Of a stretch of DNA of 64,000 nt, positions 49,540-58,806 are shown in pieces. A model generated the notes under the pieces. The model was not told the origin of the DNA. It ran no database searches and worked only from the letters and a program-made list of their open reading frames with translations. Made by a program: the position numbers and the translations under genes. Position 1 is the stretch's first letter, and each line of letters begins with the position of its first letter. Origin of the DNA: Pseudomonadota bacterium (lineage in GTDB: Bacteria > Pseudomonadota > Alphaproteobacteria > Rhizobiales > Aestuariivirgaceae); NCBI GenBank assembly GCA_020161855.1, contig JAIUNJ010000002.1, positions 186,001-250,000 on the forward strand, given 5' to 3'.

Positions 49540-49750
49540 GCTGGGGACACTTGCTGTCACCGCGACCTTGTTGCCGGCAAGGATGCCGCAACCCGAAATA
49601 GCGACAGGGACGGTTTTCAACTCAGCGCGACAGAAAGTGCCCATCGGGCGCAATCAAGCTGTAGATCATTTCGGCAAATATGCTCATCCTTGCGCAAGGC
49701 CTGCGCCAGATCAGGGCATGATACTGGCGCGGCACGCTCACGAGGCGCCC

Positions 49751-50029
49751 TTGTCGATCGAGAACAGACAGGCCCAACGTCAGAAAGTCCTGAAATCGGC
49801 CAAGATCGTCTTGGACGATTGGACTGCTATTGACTGTACAGTGCGCGATGTCTCGCAGACGGGCGCACGGCTTGTCTGCGACAACACCATCAACCTGCCG
49901 CCGAAGTTCAAGCTCTTCATGGTGAGCGACAGAACGATCCGCGATGTCACGGCCATGTGGCGCAAGCCGAGCCTGATCGGTGTGCGCTTTGACAGCGAAC
50001 CAAAATCTGCCGGACTGAGAAAGTTCTGA
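49751..50029 (+). CDS. PilZ-domain protein
   Basis: A 92-aa single PilZ domain: ENRQAQRQKVLKSAKIVLDD, VRDVSQTGARLVCDN, then MWRKPSLIGVRF. The usual c-di-GMP motif RxxxR followed by D/NxSxxG is present as RQAQR and DVSQTG, so binding is plausible. Start by TTG at 49751, five bases after GAGG; an ATG at 49718 would add 11 residues. It stands between the helicase and the convergent sufA. Possible role in surface or motility control; unproven. Confidence 0.8.
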   Translation: MSIENRQAQRQKVLKSAKIVLDDWTAIDCTVRDVSQTGARLVCDNTINLPPKFKLFMVSDRTIRDVTAMWRKPSLIGVRFDSEPKSAGLRKF

Positions 50030-50032
50030 GCG

Positions 50033-50401
50033 CTACTGGGCCAGCTCGGCCGGCTTCAGCTCGACGCTTTCGCCGCAGCCGCAGGCACTGGTCTGGTTCG
50101 GATTGTTGAAGACAAAACCCGACTTCAGAATGCTGGCCTGAAAATCCATCTCCGTACCGAGCAGGAACATCAGGGCCTTGGCATCAATGAGCACCTTGGC
50201 GCCCTTGTCTTCGACGACTTCATCAAAGGGCTTCTGCTCTTTGGCCCATTCCATGGTGTATTCCATGCCGGCACAGCCGCCATTCTTGACGCCGACCCTG
50301 AGGCCAACGCCCTCTCCCTTGGCCATGAGATCCCGGATGCGCGCGGCGGCGGCATCGGTGAGTGTCAGCACGGCAGGACGGGTCTTCTGCATCATGTTCA
50401 T
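50033..50401 (-). CDS. sufA: A-type iron-sulfur carrier SufA/IscA
   Basis: A 122-aa HesB/IscA-family carrier that receives Fe-S clusters from SufBCD. The three conserved cysteines are in GGCAGMEY (about 43) and ACGCGES (about 110). Last gene of the suf operon; its ATG overlaps the stop of the preceding gene. The motif spacing is the family standard. Confidence 0.94.
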   Translation of the reverse strand: MNMMQKTRPAVLTLTDAAAARIRDLMAKGEGVGLRVGVKNGGCAGMEYTMEWAKEQKPFDEVVEDKGAKVLIDAKALMFLLGTEMDFQASILKSGFVFNNPNQTSACGCGESVELKPAELAQ

Positions 50402-51108
50402 GGGTCGAAGCTTACCTTTCCGCGAGCATAGATTCCAGAGAAGCTCACATTATGGCCGCCACAGTTTCCTGAATCCTCAACGGCCAGATAGTTTGTACCG
50501 ATCATTTTCAGCTGGATGGCGCAGTCAAAATTATCGCGCGCCTCTTCAGAGAAGGGCTTGTAGCTGCCGTCGACGGTCTGGGTGAAGCCGAGCACACCGT
50601 CCTGGACAGGTCCCTCGCTCGAGACATTGCCGATGTTCACGCCACCATTGCGGGCGGCCTCTGCCGAGGCGGCCCAATAGGCCTCGCCCTCAACCTGCAG
50701 CCAGCCTGGCTTGCCGCCACGCTTCACAGTCAGGTTCTGCCACTCGCCTGTCGTCCAGTCACCAGCCCAGCCTGCCGGCTCCGGCGCTTCCGGCTCGGAA
50801 ATCTCAACGGCATCCCCGGCCAGATAGCCGGACGTCACCTTGCCCTTGCCGCTGATGAAGGTGGCGCAGACGAAGCCATCCGCCGCTTCCTCTGCAAGCA
50901 GGATATCGCCCTTGATGACGAAGGCCTTGAGCTTGTGACCCTTCTCATCGTGAAAATAGGTCTTCGCCGCCGTTACGGTGGCAATGCGGCCGCTGTCCTC
51001 GTCAAAGCCCGCATCCATGGCCTGACATTCCTCGCGCGCCAAGGCGGGCCCGGCGAAGGCGATCAGAGACGCGGCGATGGCAAGGCTGTGCCGCAAGGCA
51101 TTCACCAC
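50398..51108 (-). CDS. secreted protein of unknown function inside the suf operon
   Basis: A 236-aa protein with a signal peptide (LRHSLAIAASLIAFAGPALA). The first half has a bacterial SH3-like feel (TYFHDEKGHKLKAFVIKGDILLAEE); the second half holds Cys in FDCAIQ and SGNCGG and no known motif. It starts at GTG (51108 or 51105), overlapping the sufT stop, and its own stop overlaps the sufA ATG. An exported protein tightly coupled to a cytosolic Fe-S machine is unusual. No assignment possible. Confidence 0.75.
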   Translation of the reverse strand: MVNALRHSLAIAASLIAFAGPALAREECQAMDAGFDEDSGRIATVTAAKTYFHDEKGHKLKAFVIKGDILLAEEAADGFVCATFISGKGKVTSGYLAGDAVEISEPEAPEPAGWAGDWTTGEWQNLTVKRGGKPGWLQVEGEAYWAASAEAARNGGVNIGNVSSEGPVQDGVLGFTQTVDGSYKPFSEEARDNFDCAIQLKMIGTNYLAVEDSGNCGGHNVSFSGIYARGKVSFDP

Positions 51109-51479
51109 ATGTTGAGGGCCATGCGCGCCTCTTCCGACATGCGGCTGTGATCCCAGGGCGGGTCAAAGACGATCTTGCACTTGGCCGAGGCCACGCCCGG
51201 CACGGATGAGACCGCATTCTCCACCCAACCCGGCATGTCGCCCGCTACCGGACAGCCCGGCGCCGTCAGCGTCATGTCGACGAGCACGTTGCGGTCATCG
51301 TCGATATCGACCTTGTAGATGAGGCCGAGTTCATAGATGTCGACGGGAATCTCTGGATCGTAGACAGTCTTCAGCGCCGTCACGATGTCATCAGTGAGGC
51401 GCGCCAGCTCATCCGCCGGAATGGCGGATGGATTGGGGGCGTTCTCAACCGGGGCCGTCTCGGGGGTGGCATCCATCAT
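51102..51479 (-). CDS. sufT: SufT/DUF59 (MIP18 family) Fe-S assembly protein
   Basis: A 125-aa MIP18-like protein that assists Fe-S cluster maturation. The core is DPEIPVDIYELGLIYKVDID (about 40–59), LTAPGCPVAGDMP with the reactive Cys (about 75), and FDPPWDHSRMSEEAR. The N-terminal 25 residues are a Pro/Ala-rich extension. It overlaps sufS by ATGA. Confidence 0.94.
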   Translation of the reverse strand: MMDATPETAPVENAPNPSAIPADELARLTDDIVTALKTVYDPEIPVDIYELGLIYKVDIDDDRNVLVDMTLTAPGCPVAGDMPGWVENAVSSVPGVASAKCKIVFDPPWDHSRMSEEARMALNMW

Positions 51480-52693
51480 CCGAAGATCCTCTGGGCAGAG
51501 ATAAGAGCCTCGGCCAGTTTATCAACCTCTTCCCGTGTGTTGTACATGGCAAAGGAGGCACGGCACGTGGCGGTAACGCCGAAACGCTGCAGCAGCGGCT
51601 GGGTGCAATGGGTGCCGGCCCGCACGGCAACGCCCTGCCGGTCGATCACCGTTGCCACGTCATGGGCGTGGGCCCCCTGCATGGTGAAGGAGATGATGGG
51701 CCCCTTGTGCTTCGCCCGCCCGAAAATGCGCAGGCTGTTGATGGCCGAAAGCCGTTCCATGGCATAGTCATGCAAGGCTTTTTCATGGGCGGCGATGGCA
51801 TCGAGTCCGACCCTGCCCATGTAGTCGAGGGCAGCGCCGAGACCGATGGCCTCGACAATCGCAGGCGTTCCGGCCTCAAAGCGGTGCGGCGGCTCGTTGT
51901 AGGTGATCCCGTCTACAGTGACTTCTGAGATCATCTCGCCACCACCTTGATATGGCGGCATTTTCTTCAACAGGCTGGTCTTGCCATAGAGCACGCCGAT
52001 GCCCGATGGCCCATAGGTCTTGTGGCCGGTAAAGACGAGGAAGTCGGCGTCCAGATCCTGCACGTCGACTTGGCCGTGGACAGCGCCCTGACTCGCATCG
52101 ACCAGCACCGGAATGCCCTTTTCATGGGCCAGGCGGATCACCTCGCGGACCGGCACGATGGTGCCCAGGGCATTGGACATCATCGTGATGGCCACCATCC
52201 TGGTGCGCGGGCCCAGGAGCTTCGCATACTCATCAAGCAGGAAATTGCCCTCGTCATCGACGGGCACCCACTTGAGCTTCGCCCCCCGGCGCTCGCGATG
52301 AAAATGCCAGGGCACAATATTCGAATGATGTTCGAGGATCGACAGCATGATCTCGTCACCCTCGCCGATCACCAGCCCGCCGTAGCTCTGCGCCACGAGA
52401 TTGATGGCCTCCGTGGCGTTGCGGGTGAAGATGATCTCGTCCTTCGACGGCGCGTTGAGGAAGCGGCGCACGCTCTCGCGGGCATCCTCAAAGCCTTGCG
52501 TTGCGGCGTTTGAGAGGAAATGCAGGCCACGGTGCACATTGGCGTATTCCGCCGTCATGCTGTGCATCATGGCATCAAGCACGGCCTTGGGCTTCTGGGC
52601 GGAAGCCGCGTTGTCGAGATAGACCAGCGGCTTGCCATAGACCTCGCGGGCGAGGATCGGAAAGTCGCCTCTTATGGCGGCAATGTCAAACAT
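51476..52693 (-). CDS. sufS: cysteine desulfurase SufS
   Basis: A 405-aa group II cysteine desulfurase that mobilises sulfur from Cys for the SufBCD scaffold. The PLP Lys is in FTGHKTYGPSGIGVLYG (about 225) and the active Cys in AGTHCTQPLL (about 362). Group II features include the short active-site loop. Sits in order B-C-D-S, overlapping sufD by one base (TGATG). Confidence 0.96.
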   Translation of the reverse strand: MFDIAAIRGDFPILAREVYGKPLVYLDNAASAQKPKAVLDAMMHSMTAEYANVHRGLHFLSNAATQGFEDARESVRRFLNAPSKDEIIFTRNATEAINLVAQSYGGLVIGEGDEIMLSILEHHSNIVPWHFHRERRGAKLKWVPVDDEGNFLLDEYAKLLGPRTRMVAITMMSNALGTIVPVREVIRLAHEKGIPVLVDASQGAVHGQVDVQDLDADFLVFTGHKTYGPSGIGVLYGKTSLLKKMPPYQGGGEMISEVTVDGITYNEPPHRFEAGTPAIVEAIGLGAALDYMGRVGLDAIAAHEKALHDYAMERLSAINSLRIFGRAKHKGPIISFTMQGAHAHDVATVIDRQGVAVRAGTHCTQPLLQRFGVTATCRASFAMYNTREEVDKLAEALISAQRIFG

Positions 52694-53853
52694 CAGCGCC
52701 GCGCCAGCCAGCCTTCGGCATAGGCCGTGAGTGCCTCACGCACGCCCTCGTGCTCGATCCCGTCAAACGCCTCGCCAACGAAGGCGGCGATCAGCAGGGA
52801 CTTCGCCTCCTTCTCAGGGATACCGCGGGAGCGGAGATAGAAGAGATGGTCGTGGTTGAGATCGCCCGATGTCGCGCCATGGCCGCAGACAACGTCGTCG
52901 GCGTAGATTTCCAGTTCCGGCTTGGCATCGAACTCCGCCTCCTCCGAAAGGAGCAGCGCATGCGATGATTGCTTGCCATCCGTCTTCTGGGCACCGGGCC
53001 GGACGATGGCCTTGCCCTGGAAAATGCCACGGGACTGGCCATCCATGGCAACTTTGAAGAGCTCGCGGCTGGTGCAGCTCGGGACCGTATGATCAACCAC
53101 CAGCTTGGTGTCGGCATGCTGCTTGCCGCCAAGCAGATAGGCGCCGGAGATACGCGCATCCGCTCGCTTGCCCTCGAAGATATAGCTGCCATCCTGACGG
53201 TTGAGTGCCGCTCCCGAAGAGAGCGTGAAATCCCGCAGGATAGCGCCCTTGGCCAGCGACACTTTCACGAACGCCAGATGCGTGGCCCTGACGCTCTCGC
53301 GCTCGGCCTTGATGCGATCAAGGCGGGCCCCTTCACCCAGTGCCACCTCCACGACGGCGCTGGAGAGATAGTCCCCCTCGCCCACATAGGTCTCGATCAG
53401 CGTTGCGGAGGCACCATCAGCCACCTCGATGCGATGATGTGTTGCGACGCCGCGCGGCACGTCGTCAGTGACAACATGAACGATCTCTACCGGCAGGCTG
53501 GCGTTGCCCTCAAGCCGCAAGGTGGCGCCACGCGCCTCAAGCTTGCGGTTGATCTGCAGCAGCACGTCGTCGTCAGCGACCGCAAGGGCCTGCGACGGCG
53601 ATGAGGCAAGGCTGGAACGCGAAGCATCCAGTTCGCCGTTCACAAAAACGATGCGCTGCGCCTTCACGGCAGCAAACGGTGAGGACCGCACCAGGCGATC
53701 CACGTCGGCCTGCTTTGCCGTCACTGGCATCCGCACGTAGGGTGCCTGCACCATGCGGCGGAGATCGGTCCATTTCCAATCTTCCATGCGCCGGTGCGGC
53801 AAGGACAGGCCCAGGGCCTCCTCGGCTGCGGTTCTTGGCACAATCATGTTCAT
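52693..53853 (-). CDS. sufD: Fe-S assembly scaffold subunit SufD
   Basis: A 386-aa SufD. The C-terminal beta-helix core contains SHALLLSEEAEFDAKPELEIYADDVVCGHGATSGD, with the conserved His and Cys used at the SufB–SufD interface, and the tail QPFVGEAFD-like FVGEAFDGIEHEG. Partner of SufB and SufC in cluster assembly. ATGA overlap with sufC. Confidence 0.95.
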   Translation of the reverse strand: MNMIVPRTAAEEALGLSLPHRRMEDWKWTDLRRMVQAPYVRMPVTAKQADVDRLVRSSPFAAVKAQRIVFVNGELDASRSSLASSPSQALAVADDDVLLQINRKLEARGATLRLEGNASLPVEIVHVVTDDVPRGVATHHRIEVADGASATLIETYVGEGDYLSSAVVEVALGEGARLDRIKAERESVRATHLAFVKVSLAKGAILRDFTLSSGAALNRQDGSYIFEGKRADARISGAYLLGGKQHADTKLVVDHTVPSCTSRELFKVAMDGQSRGIFQGKAIVRPGAQKTDGKQSSHALLLSEEAEFDAKPELEIYADDVVCGHGATSGDLNHDHLFYLRSRGIPEKEAKSLLIAAFVGEAFDGIEHEGVREALTAYAEGWLARR

Positions 53854-54611
53854 GCCGCCTTCCCGGTGTATTCGGCATAGCCCTTTTCCTCGAGCTCGAG
53901 TGCAAGGTCCTTGCCGCCGGACTTGACGATGCGGCCATCCGACAGCACGTGCACGTAATCAGGCACGATATAGTCGAGCAGGCGCTGATAGTGCGTGATG
54001 ACCACCATGGAGCGCTCCGGCGAACGCAGAGCATTGACGCCCTCGGCCACGACGCGCAGCGCATCAATGTCGAGGCCCGAGTCCGTTTCATCGAGCACGC
54101 AGAGCGACGGCTCAAGCACCGCCATCTGCAGGATTTCCGCCCGCTTCTTTTCGCCGCCGGAAAAGCCGACGTTCACCGGCCGCTTCAGCATCTCCTGCGA
54201 GACATTGAGTTTGGCGGCGCGCTCCTTCACATGGCGCATGAACTCAGGGGCCGTCATCTCCTTCTCACCACGGGCCTTGCGCTGGGCATTGAGCGCGACC
54301 TTGAGGAACTGCATCGTGGCGACGCCCGGGATTTCAATCGGGTACTGGAACGCCAGAAAGATACCGGCAGCGGCGCGCTGATCGGGCTCAAGCGCCAGCA
54401 GGTCCTGACCCTTGTAGGTTACCGAACCCTCAGTCACTTCATAGCCTTCGCGGCCAGACAGCACATAAGAGAGTGTCGACTTGCCGGAGCCGTTGGGGCC
54501 CATGATGGCATGCACCTCGCCCGGCTTCACGGTGAGCGTCAGGCCTTTCAGGATCTCGCGATCTTCGTCCGCCAGCTTGACGTGGAGGTTGTTGATTTCA
54601 AGCATTGTCAT
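53850..54611 (-). CDS. sufC: Fe-S assembly ATPase SufC
   Basis: A 253-aa ABC-type ATPase. Walker A is GPNGSGKST (about 38), the signature NVGFSGGEKKRAEI (about 147) matches SufC, and Walker B is CVLDETDSGLD (about 172), ending in the D-loop and H-switch VITHYQR. It drives conformational change in SufB–SufD. The 64-aa membrane gene separates it from sufB. Confidence 0.97.
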   Translation of the reverse strand: MTMLEINNLHVKLADEDREILKGLTLTVKPGEVHAIMGPNGSGKSTLSYVLSGREGYEVTEGSVTYKGQDLLALEPDQRAAAGIFLAFQYPIEIPGVATMQFLKVALNAQRKARGEKEMTAPEFMRHVKERAAKLNVSQEMLKRPVNVGFSGGEKKRAEILQMAVLEPSLCVLDETDSGLDIDALRVVAEGVNALRSPERSMVVITHYQRLLDYIVPDYVHVLSDGRIVKSGGKDLALELEEKGYAEYTGKAA

Positions 54612-54619
54612 TTTCCGTC

Positions 54620-54814
54620 TCAGAGTATTCCAAGCATTTTGTAGGCCAGCATGATCACGCCGGCACCGAGGATGCCCTTGAGGGCATCGATTGCGGCCAG
54701 ATTCAGGGCATTTGGCGCGCCCGCCTGCTGCAGCCGCACGTAGCGCATCACCCCGAAAAGCAGGCCAAGGCCAATCGGAAAGGCGATATCGAATGTCGTG
54801 AGTTCAAATTTCAT
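54620..54814 (-). CDS. small membrane protein between sufB and sufC
   Basis: A 64-aa protein with two predicted helices ([15 protein letters not shown] and [17 protein letters not shown]) and a short polar loop. The ATG overlaps the sufB stop (ATGA) and its stop lies nine bases from the sufC start, so it is translated with the operon. Both the length and the even hydrophobic pattern argue for a real gene. No known domain; possibly a membrane anchor for the Suf complex, which is inference. Confidence 0.72.
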   Translation of the reverse strand: MKFELTTFDIAFPIGLGLLFGVMRYVRLQQAGAPNALNLAAIDALKGILGAGVIMLAYKMLGIL

Positions 54815-56328
54815 CCGACGCTCCCTTCGAGGCTGATGCCGATCAGCTTCTGCGTCTCGGCCATAAACTCCATGGGGAGCTGCTGAAGCACATCGCGGAC
54901 AAAGCCGTTGACGATCAAGGCCACGGCTTCCTCTTCGGAAAGGCCGCGCGACATGCAGTAGAACATCTGGTCATCCGAAATCTTCGACGTCGTGGCCTCG
55001 TGTTCGAACTGGGCTGTCGACGTCTTGCTCTCGATATAGGGCACCGTATGCGCCCCGCACTTGTCACCGATGAGGAGCGAGTCACACTGGGTGAAGTTGC
55101 GGGCATTGATGGCCTTGCGGTGCGCCGAAACAAGTCCACGATAGGTGTTGTCGCTGCGGCCGGCGGCAATGCCCTTGGAGATGATGCGGCTGGACGTGTT
55201 GCGGCCGAGATGGATCATCTTGGTACCGCTATCCACCTGCTGGCGGCCGTTGGAAATGGCGATGGAATAGAATTCACCACGGCTTTCCTCGCCGCGCAGG
55301 ATGCAGCTAGGATACTTCCAGGTGATGGCGGAACCCGTTTCCACCTGGGTCCACGAGATCTTCGATCGCGGCCCGCGGCAATCGCCACGCTTGGTGACGA
55401 AGTTATAGATGCCGCCCTTGCCGTCCTTGTCGCCGGGGTACCAGTTCTGGACGGTGGAATATTTGATCTCGGCATCATCCAACGCGATCAATTCGACGAC
55501 AGCGGCGTGAAGCTGGCTTTCGTCGCGCGTCGGCGCCGTGCAGCCTTCCAGATAGGACACATAAGAACCCTTGTCGGCGATGATGAGGGTGCGCTCGAAC
55601 TGTCCTGTGTTCTTGGCGTTCATGCGGAAATAGGTGGACAGTTCCATCGGGCAGCGCACGCCCGGCGGAACATAGACAAATGAACCATCCGAGAAGACAG
55701 CGGCATTGAGGGCGGCATAGAAGTTGTCGCCCTGGGGTACAACCGATCCAAGATACTGCTTCACAAGTTCAGGATGGGTGCGCAGGGCCTCGGAAATCGA
55801 ACAGAAGATGACACCGTGCTTGGCCAGTTCGTCCTTGAAGGTCGTCACCACGGAGACGGAATCGAAGACCGCATCCACCGCCACTTTACCGGAGGCATAC
55901 TCGCCGCCAGACTCGCCATCGAGATCACTGCGCTCGCCCTGCCTGCGCACGCCTGCGAGAATTTCCTGCTCCTTCAGCGGAATGCCAAGCTTGGCATAGG
56001 TCTCAAGCAGCTTGGGATCGACCTCATCCAGCGACTTGGGCGCAGGCGTGGACTTTGGCGCCGCATAATAGTGCAGGTCCTGAAAATCGATCTTGGGATA
56101 GGAGACCTTGGCCCAGGTGGGCTCGTCCATGTTCAGCCAGACGCGATAGGCCTCCAGCCGCCAGTCGAGCATCCATTGCGGCTCGTTCTTCTTATTCGAG
56201 ATAAAGCGGACGATATCCTCGCTCAGGCCCTTCGGCGCGAGTTCGGATTCAATATCGGTCTCGAAGCCGTACTTGTACTTGTCGACGTCGATATCCTTGA
56301 CGAGTTCGATTGTTTCTACATCAGCCAT
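54811..56328 (-). CDS. sufB: Fe-S assembly scaffold subunit SufB
   Basis: A 505-aa SufB, the scaffold on which clusters are built. [30 protein letters not shown] (about 220–250), [21 protein letters not shown], and the Glu/Arg-rich [17 protein letters not shown] segment are conserved family features. Begins the structural suf genes after the NifS-like desulfurase. Confidence 0.97.
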   Translation of the reverse strand: MADVETIELVKDIDVDKYKYGFETDIESELAPKGLSEDIVRFISNKKNEPQWMLDWRLEAYRVWLNMDEPTWAKVSYPKIDFQDLHYYAAPKSTPAPKSLDEVDPKLLETYAKLGIPLKEQEILAGVRRQGERSDLDGESGGEYASGKVAVDAVFDSVSVVTTFKDELAKHGVIFCSISEALRTHPELVKQYLGSVVPQGDNFYAALNAAVFSDGSFVYVPPGVRCPMELSTYFRMNAKNTGQFERTLIIADKGSYVSYLEGCTAPTRDESQLHAAVVELIALDDAEIKYSTVQNWYPGDKDGKGGIYNFVTKRGDCRGPRSKISWTQVETGSAITWKYPSCILRGEESRGEFYSIAISNGRQQVDSGTKMIHLGRNTSSRIISKGIAAGRSDNTYRGLVSAHRKAINARNFTQCDSLLIGDKCGAHTVPYIESKTSTAQFEHEATTSKISDDQMFYCMSRGLSEEEAVALIVNGFVRDVLQQLPMEFMAETQKLIGISLEGSVG

Positions 56329-56336
56329 GATAACCC

Positions 56337-57422
56337 TCAGGCCGCCTTGCGCGCCCGGTGGCGCGACAGCAGCTTGTTCCAGACGGTGGTGAAATGCTGC
56401 ACATCAGCGGCCGTGGAGTTCCAGCCCAGGCTGACGCGAATGGCAGCGGATGAAATTTCAGGGGCAACACCCATGGCTTCCAGCACATGGGAGCGGGCGA
56501 CCTTGCCGGATGAACAAGCCGACCCTGACGAGACAGCGACGCCATCGAGGTCGAAGTTCATCAACAGGGTTTCGGCTTTCATGCCCGGCACGGCAAAGCA
56601 CACCGTATTGGGCAGGCGCTCAACGGCTGCGCCGAAGATCACCGCATCCTGCAGCGATGATTCAATCTGTTGGCGCAAGTTCTTGATTTCGAGTCTCTTT
56701 TCCGCGGCAGCGGCCGCAAAGCCCGCGATCGCGGCAAGGTTCTCCGTCCCGGCGCGGCGGCGCAGTTCCTGGCCGCCACCATGGAGCAACGGCGCCACGG
56801 CAAGACCGTCGCGGATTACCAGCGCACCGATACCGACCGGACCACCCACCTTGTGGGCAGCAACCGTCAACAGATCGCAGCCCAGCAGGCCGAAATTGAC
56901 AGGCAGCTTGCCGAAACCTTGAACGGCATCGACATGCACAAGCGCGCCGAACTCCCGTGCCAGCGCGACGATGTCGGCAACAGGCTGGATAACGCCCGTC
57001 TCGTTGTTAGCAAGCATGACACTCACCAGCACATTGGGGCCGCCGAGCATGCGGCGGAGAGCAGCGAGATCAACGACACCATTGCCATCGACGGGAATGC
57101 GTTCGACACGCTTTCCGCTTGCTGTTGCCGCAGCGAGCACACTCGGGTGCTCAACCGCCGAAACCAGCAGGCGCTCGGCCTCTACTCCGCGCAGCGCCAT
57201 GTTGTTGGCTTCCGTGCCGGAACCAGTGAAGACAATCATCTGCGGCAGGCAGCCGAGGGCCAGTGCCAATGCCTCGCGCGCATCATCGGCCAACTTGCGG
57301 GCAGCCCGGCCTTCCGCATGAACCGACGAGGCGTTGCCGCCGGTCTCCATCGCCACCAGCATCGCCGCCTTCACCACAGGGCGAAGCGGGCTTGTGGCGT
57401 TATGGTCGAGATAGGCTCTCAC
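56337..57422 (-). CDS. IscS/NifS-type cysteine desulfurase
   Basis: A 361-aa group I cysteine desulfurase, smaller than SufS. The start [13 protein letters not shown], the PLP Lys in [16 protein letters not shown] (about 202) and the active-site loop [18 protein letters not shown] (about 315–332) mark it as IscS/NifS-like. It starts at GTG and overlaps the iscR stop. Two desulfurases in one suf operon is a familiar alphaproteobacterial arrangement; their division of labour is not known from sequence. Confidence 0.93.
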   Translation of the reverse strand: MRAYLDHNATSPLRPVVKAAMLVAMETGGNASSVHAEGRAARKLADDAREALALALGCLPQMIVFTGSGTEANNMALRGVEAERLLVSAVEHPSVLAAATASGKRVERIPVDGNGVVDLAALRRMLGGPNVLVSVMLANNETGVIQPVADIVALAREFGALVHVDAVQGFGKLPVNFGLLGCDLLTVAAHKVGGPVGIGALVIRDGLAVAPLLHGGGQELRRRAGTENLAAIAGFAAAAAEKRLEIKNLRQQIESSLQDAVIFGAAVERLPNTVCFAVPGMKAETLLMNFDLDGVAVSSGSACSSGKVARSHVLEAMGVAPEISSAAIRVSLGWNSTAADVQHFTTVWNKLLSRHRARKAA

Positions 57423-57892
57423 CTGACCGCCATCATGGCAGGCGCACGTTCCTTGGCCTGCTTGATCGATGCGGCCAGCGCCAGGTTGCGCTTGTTCACG
57501 ACGTCATCAAGAGAAACGGATTCGAGGAAATACATCATCTGCCGGCCGAGCGAGGCCCACAGGTCATGGGCGCAGCAGCGCTCACCCCGGACGCACCCTT
57601 CGACGGCATCACCCTCACAGCGCGTGACGCGCAGGGGTTCATCCACCGCCAGGATGATCTCCGACATCTGGATTTCCATCGGCGGCTTGGCCAGCTGGTA
57701 GCCGCCACCGGGGCCACGCGCCGACGTCACAAGGCCTGCCCGGCGCAACTTGCCGAAGAGCTGTTCCAGGTATTCCTGGCTGATATCTTGCCGCTCGGCA
57801 ATCTCGGCAAGTGAAACGGGGCGATCGCCATCCGACTGGCCAATGTCGATCATGGCCATCACGGCATAGCGTCCCTTTGTGCTCATCTTCAT
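57419..57892 (-). CDS. iscR: Rrf2-family Fe-S regulator IscR
   Basis: A 157-aa Rrf2 regulator with an N-terminal winged helix (STKGRYAVMAMIDIG, then EIAERQDISQEYLEQLFGKLRRAGLV) and a cluster-binding loop with Cys 92, 100, 106 and 107. E. coli IscR uses Cys 92, 98 and 104, so the spacing here (C-x7-C-x5-CC) differs and the ligand set is uncertain. It heads the suf operon and probably autoregulates it. The ATG at 57892 is used; a second Met is two codons in. An Irr-type box and a strong promoter lie upstream. Confidence 0.92.
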   Translation of the reverse strand: MKMSTKGRYAVMAMIDIGQSDGDRPVSLAEIAERQDISQEYLEQLFGKLRRAGLVTSARGPGGGYQLAKPPMEIQMSEIILAVDEPLRVTRCEGDAVEGCVRGERCCAHDLWASLGRQMMYFLESVSLDDVVNKRNLALAASIKQAKERAPAMMAVR

Positions 57893-57981
57893 CGCCAGAA
57901 ACCCTTGCTTCGTTTCACGAAATACTTGCAATCCGCCCCAGGCCCTGTGTTAAAGCGCGAGCCCGCCGAGGGGAAGTGCTG

Positions 57982-57998
57982 TTTGGAATTATTCTAAT
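57982..57998. promoter_or_regulatory. ICE-like box at the iscR promoter
   Basis: TTTGGAA, TTA, TTCTAAT: 12 of 14 positions match the Irr-type element TTTAGAA-N3-TTCTAAA seen perfectly at katG. It covers the predicted start site of the iscR promoter at 58002–58030, the position expected for Irr repression. Confidence 0.6.
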
Positions 57999-58001
57999 GT
58001 C

Positions 58002-58030
58002 CAGATAGAATTTCCGACTACCGGAGTCAA
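58002..58030 (-). promoter_or_regulatory. sigma70-type promoter of iscR-suf
   Basis: On the minus strand, TTGACT (58025–58030), a 17-base spacer and TATCTG (58002–58007). Transcription would start near 57995, within the ICE-like box, about 100 bases before the iscR ATG. Confidence 0.7.
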
Positions 58031-58086
58031 GTATTACGTGCCTTGCGTACCAAGCGTGGCATGATGCTCAAGCAGCAAGGACGTAC

Positions 58087-58734
58087 ATGCCAGAAGTGAT
58101 CTTTAACGGGCCCGCAGGGCGAATTGAGGGCCGTTACCACCAGGCCAAGGCCACGGGTGCGCCCGTCGCCATCCTCCTGCACCCACACCCCACTTTCGGC
58201 GGCACGATGAACAACCCGATTGTGCATGCGCTTTATGGCATGTTTCAGAGCCGTGGCTTCTCGGTCATGCGCTTCAACTTCCGCGGCGTCGGCCGCAGCC
58301 AGGGCGTATTTGACAATGGCGCCGGAGAGCTTTCCGACGCTGCTTCGGCCCTCGACTGGCTGCAGTCTTTCAACCGTGAGGCGAAAATCTGCTGGATTGC
58401 GGGCATTTCCTTTGGCGCCTGGATCTCCATGCAGCTGCTGATGCGCCGCCCGGAAATCTCGGGCTTCATCTCGGTTGCGCCGCTGGCCAAGCACTATGAC
58501 TTCTCGTTCCTGGCGCCCTGCCCGGCCTCCGGTCTCTTCGTCAACGGTGAGAAGGACACGGTGACGGCCCCGGAGGCGGTTCACAGCCTCGTCTCGAAGC
58601 TGAAGACTCAGAAGGGCATCACCATCGAGCACAAGGTGATTCCCGGCGCCAACCACTTCTTCCAGGACAAGATCGAGGACCTGACCAAGATCTGTGCCGA
58701 CTACCTGGACCGCCGCCTCACCCGCGAGGCATAG
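58087..58734 (+). CDS. alpha/beta hydrolase
   Basis: A 215-aa single-domain alpha/beta hydrolase of the COG2945 type. HPHPTFGGTMNNP (about 38–50) is the conserved oxyanion segment, GISFGAWISMQ (about 107) places Ser as nucleophile in GxSxG-like form, and GANHFFQDK near 188 supplies the His. No signal peptide, so cytosolic. It is divergent from iscR; the substrate is unknown. Confidence 0.85.
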   Translation: MPEVIFNGPAGRIEGRYHQAKATGAPVAILLHPHPTFGGTMNNPIVHALYGMFQSRGFSVMRFNFRGVGRSQGVFDNGAGELSDAASALDWLQSFNREAKICWIAGISFGAWISMQLLMRRPEISGFISVAPLAKHYDFSFLAPCPASGLFVNGEKDTVTAPEAVHSLVSKLKTQKGITIEHKVIPGANHFFQDKIEDLTKICADYLDRRLTREA

Positions 58735-58806
58735 CAGACCTTCCGGTTTTCGGGTGGCTGCCCGCCAGCCACGCGCCTATCCAGCGCCCTCGCAAGCGAG
58801 GCGCCC

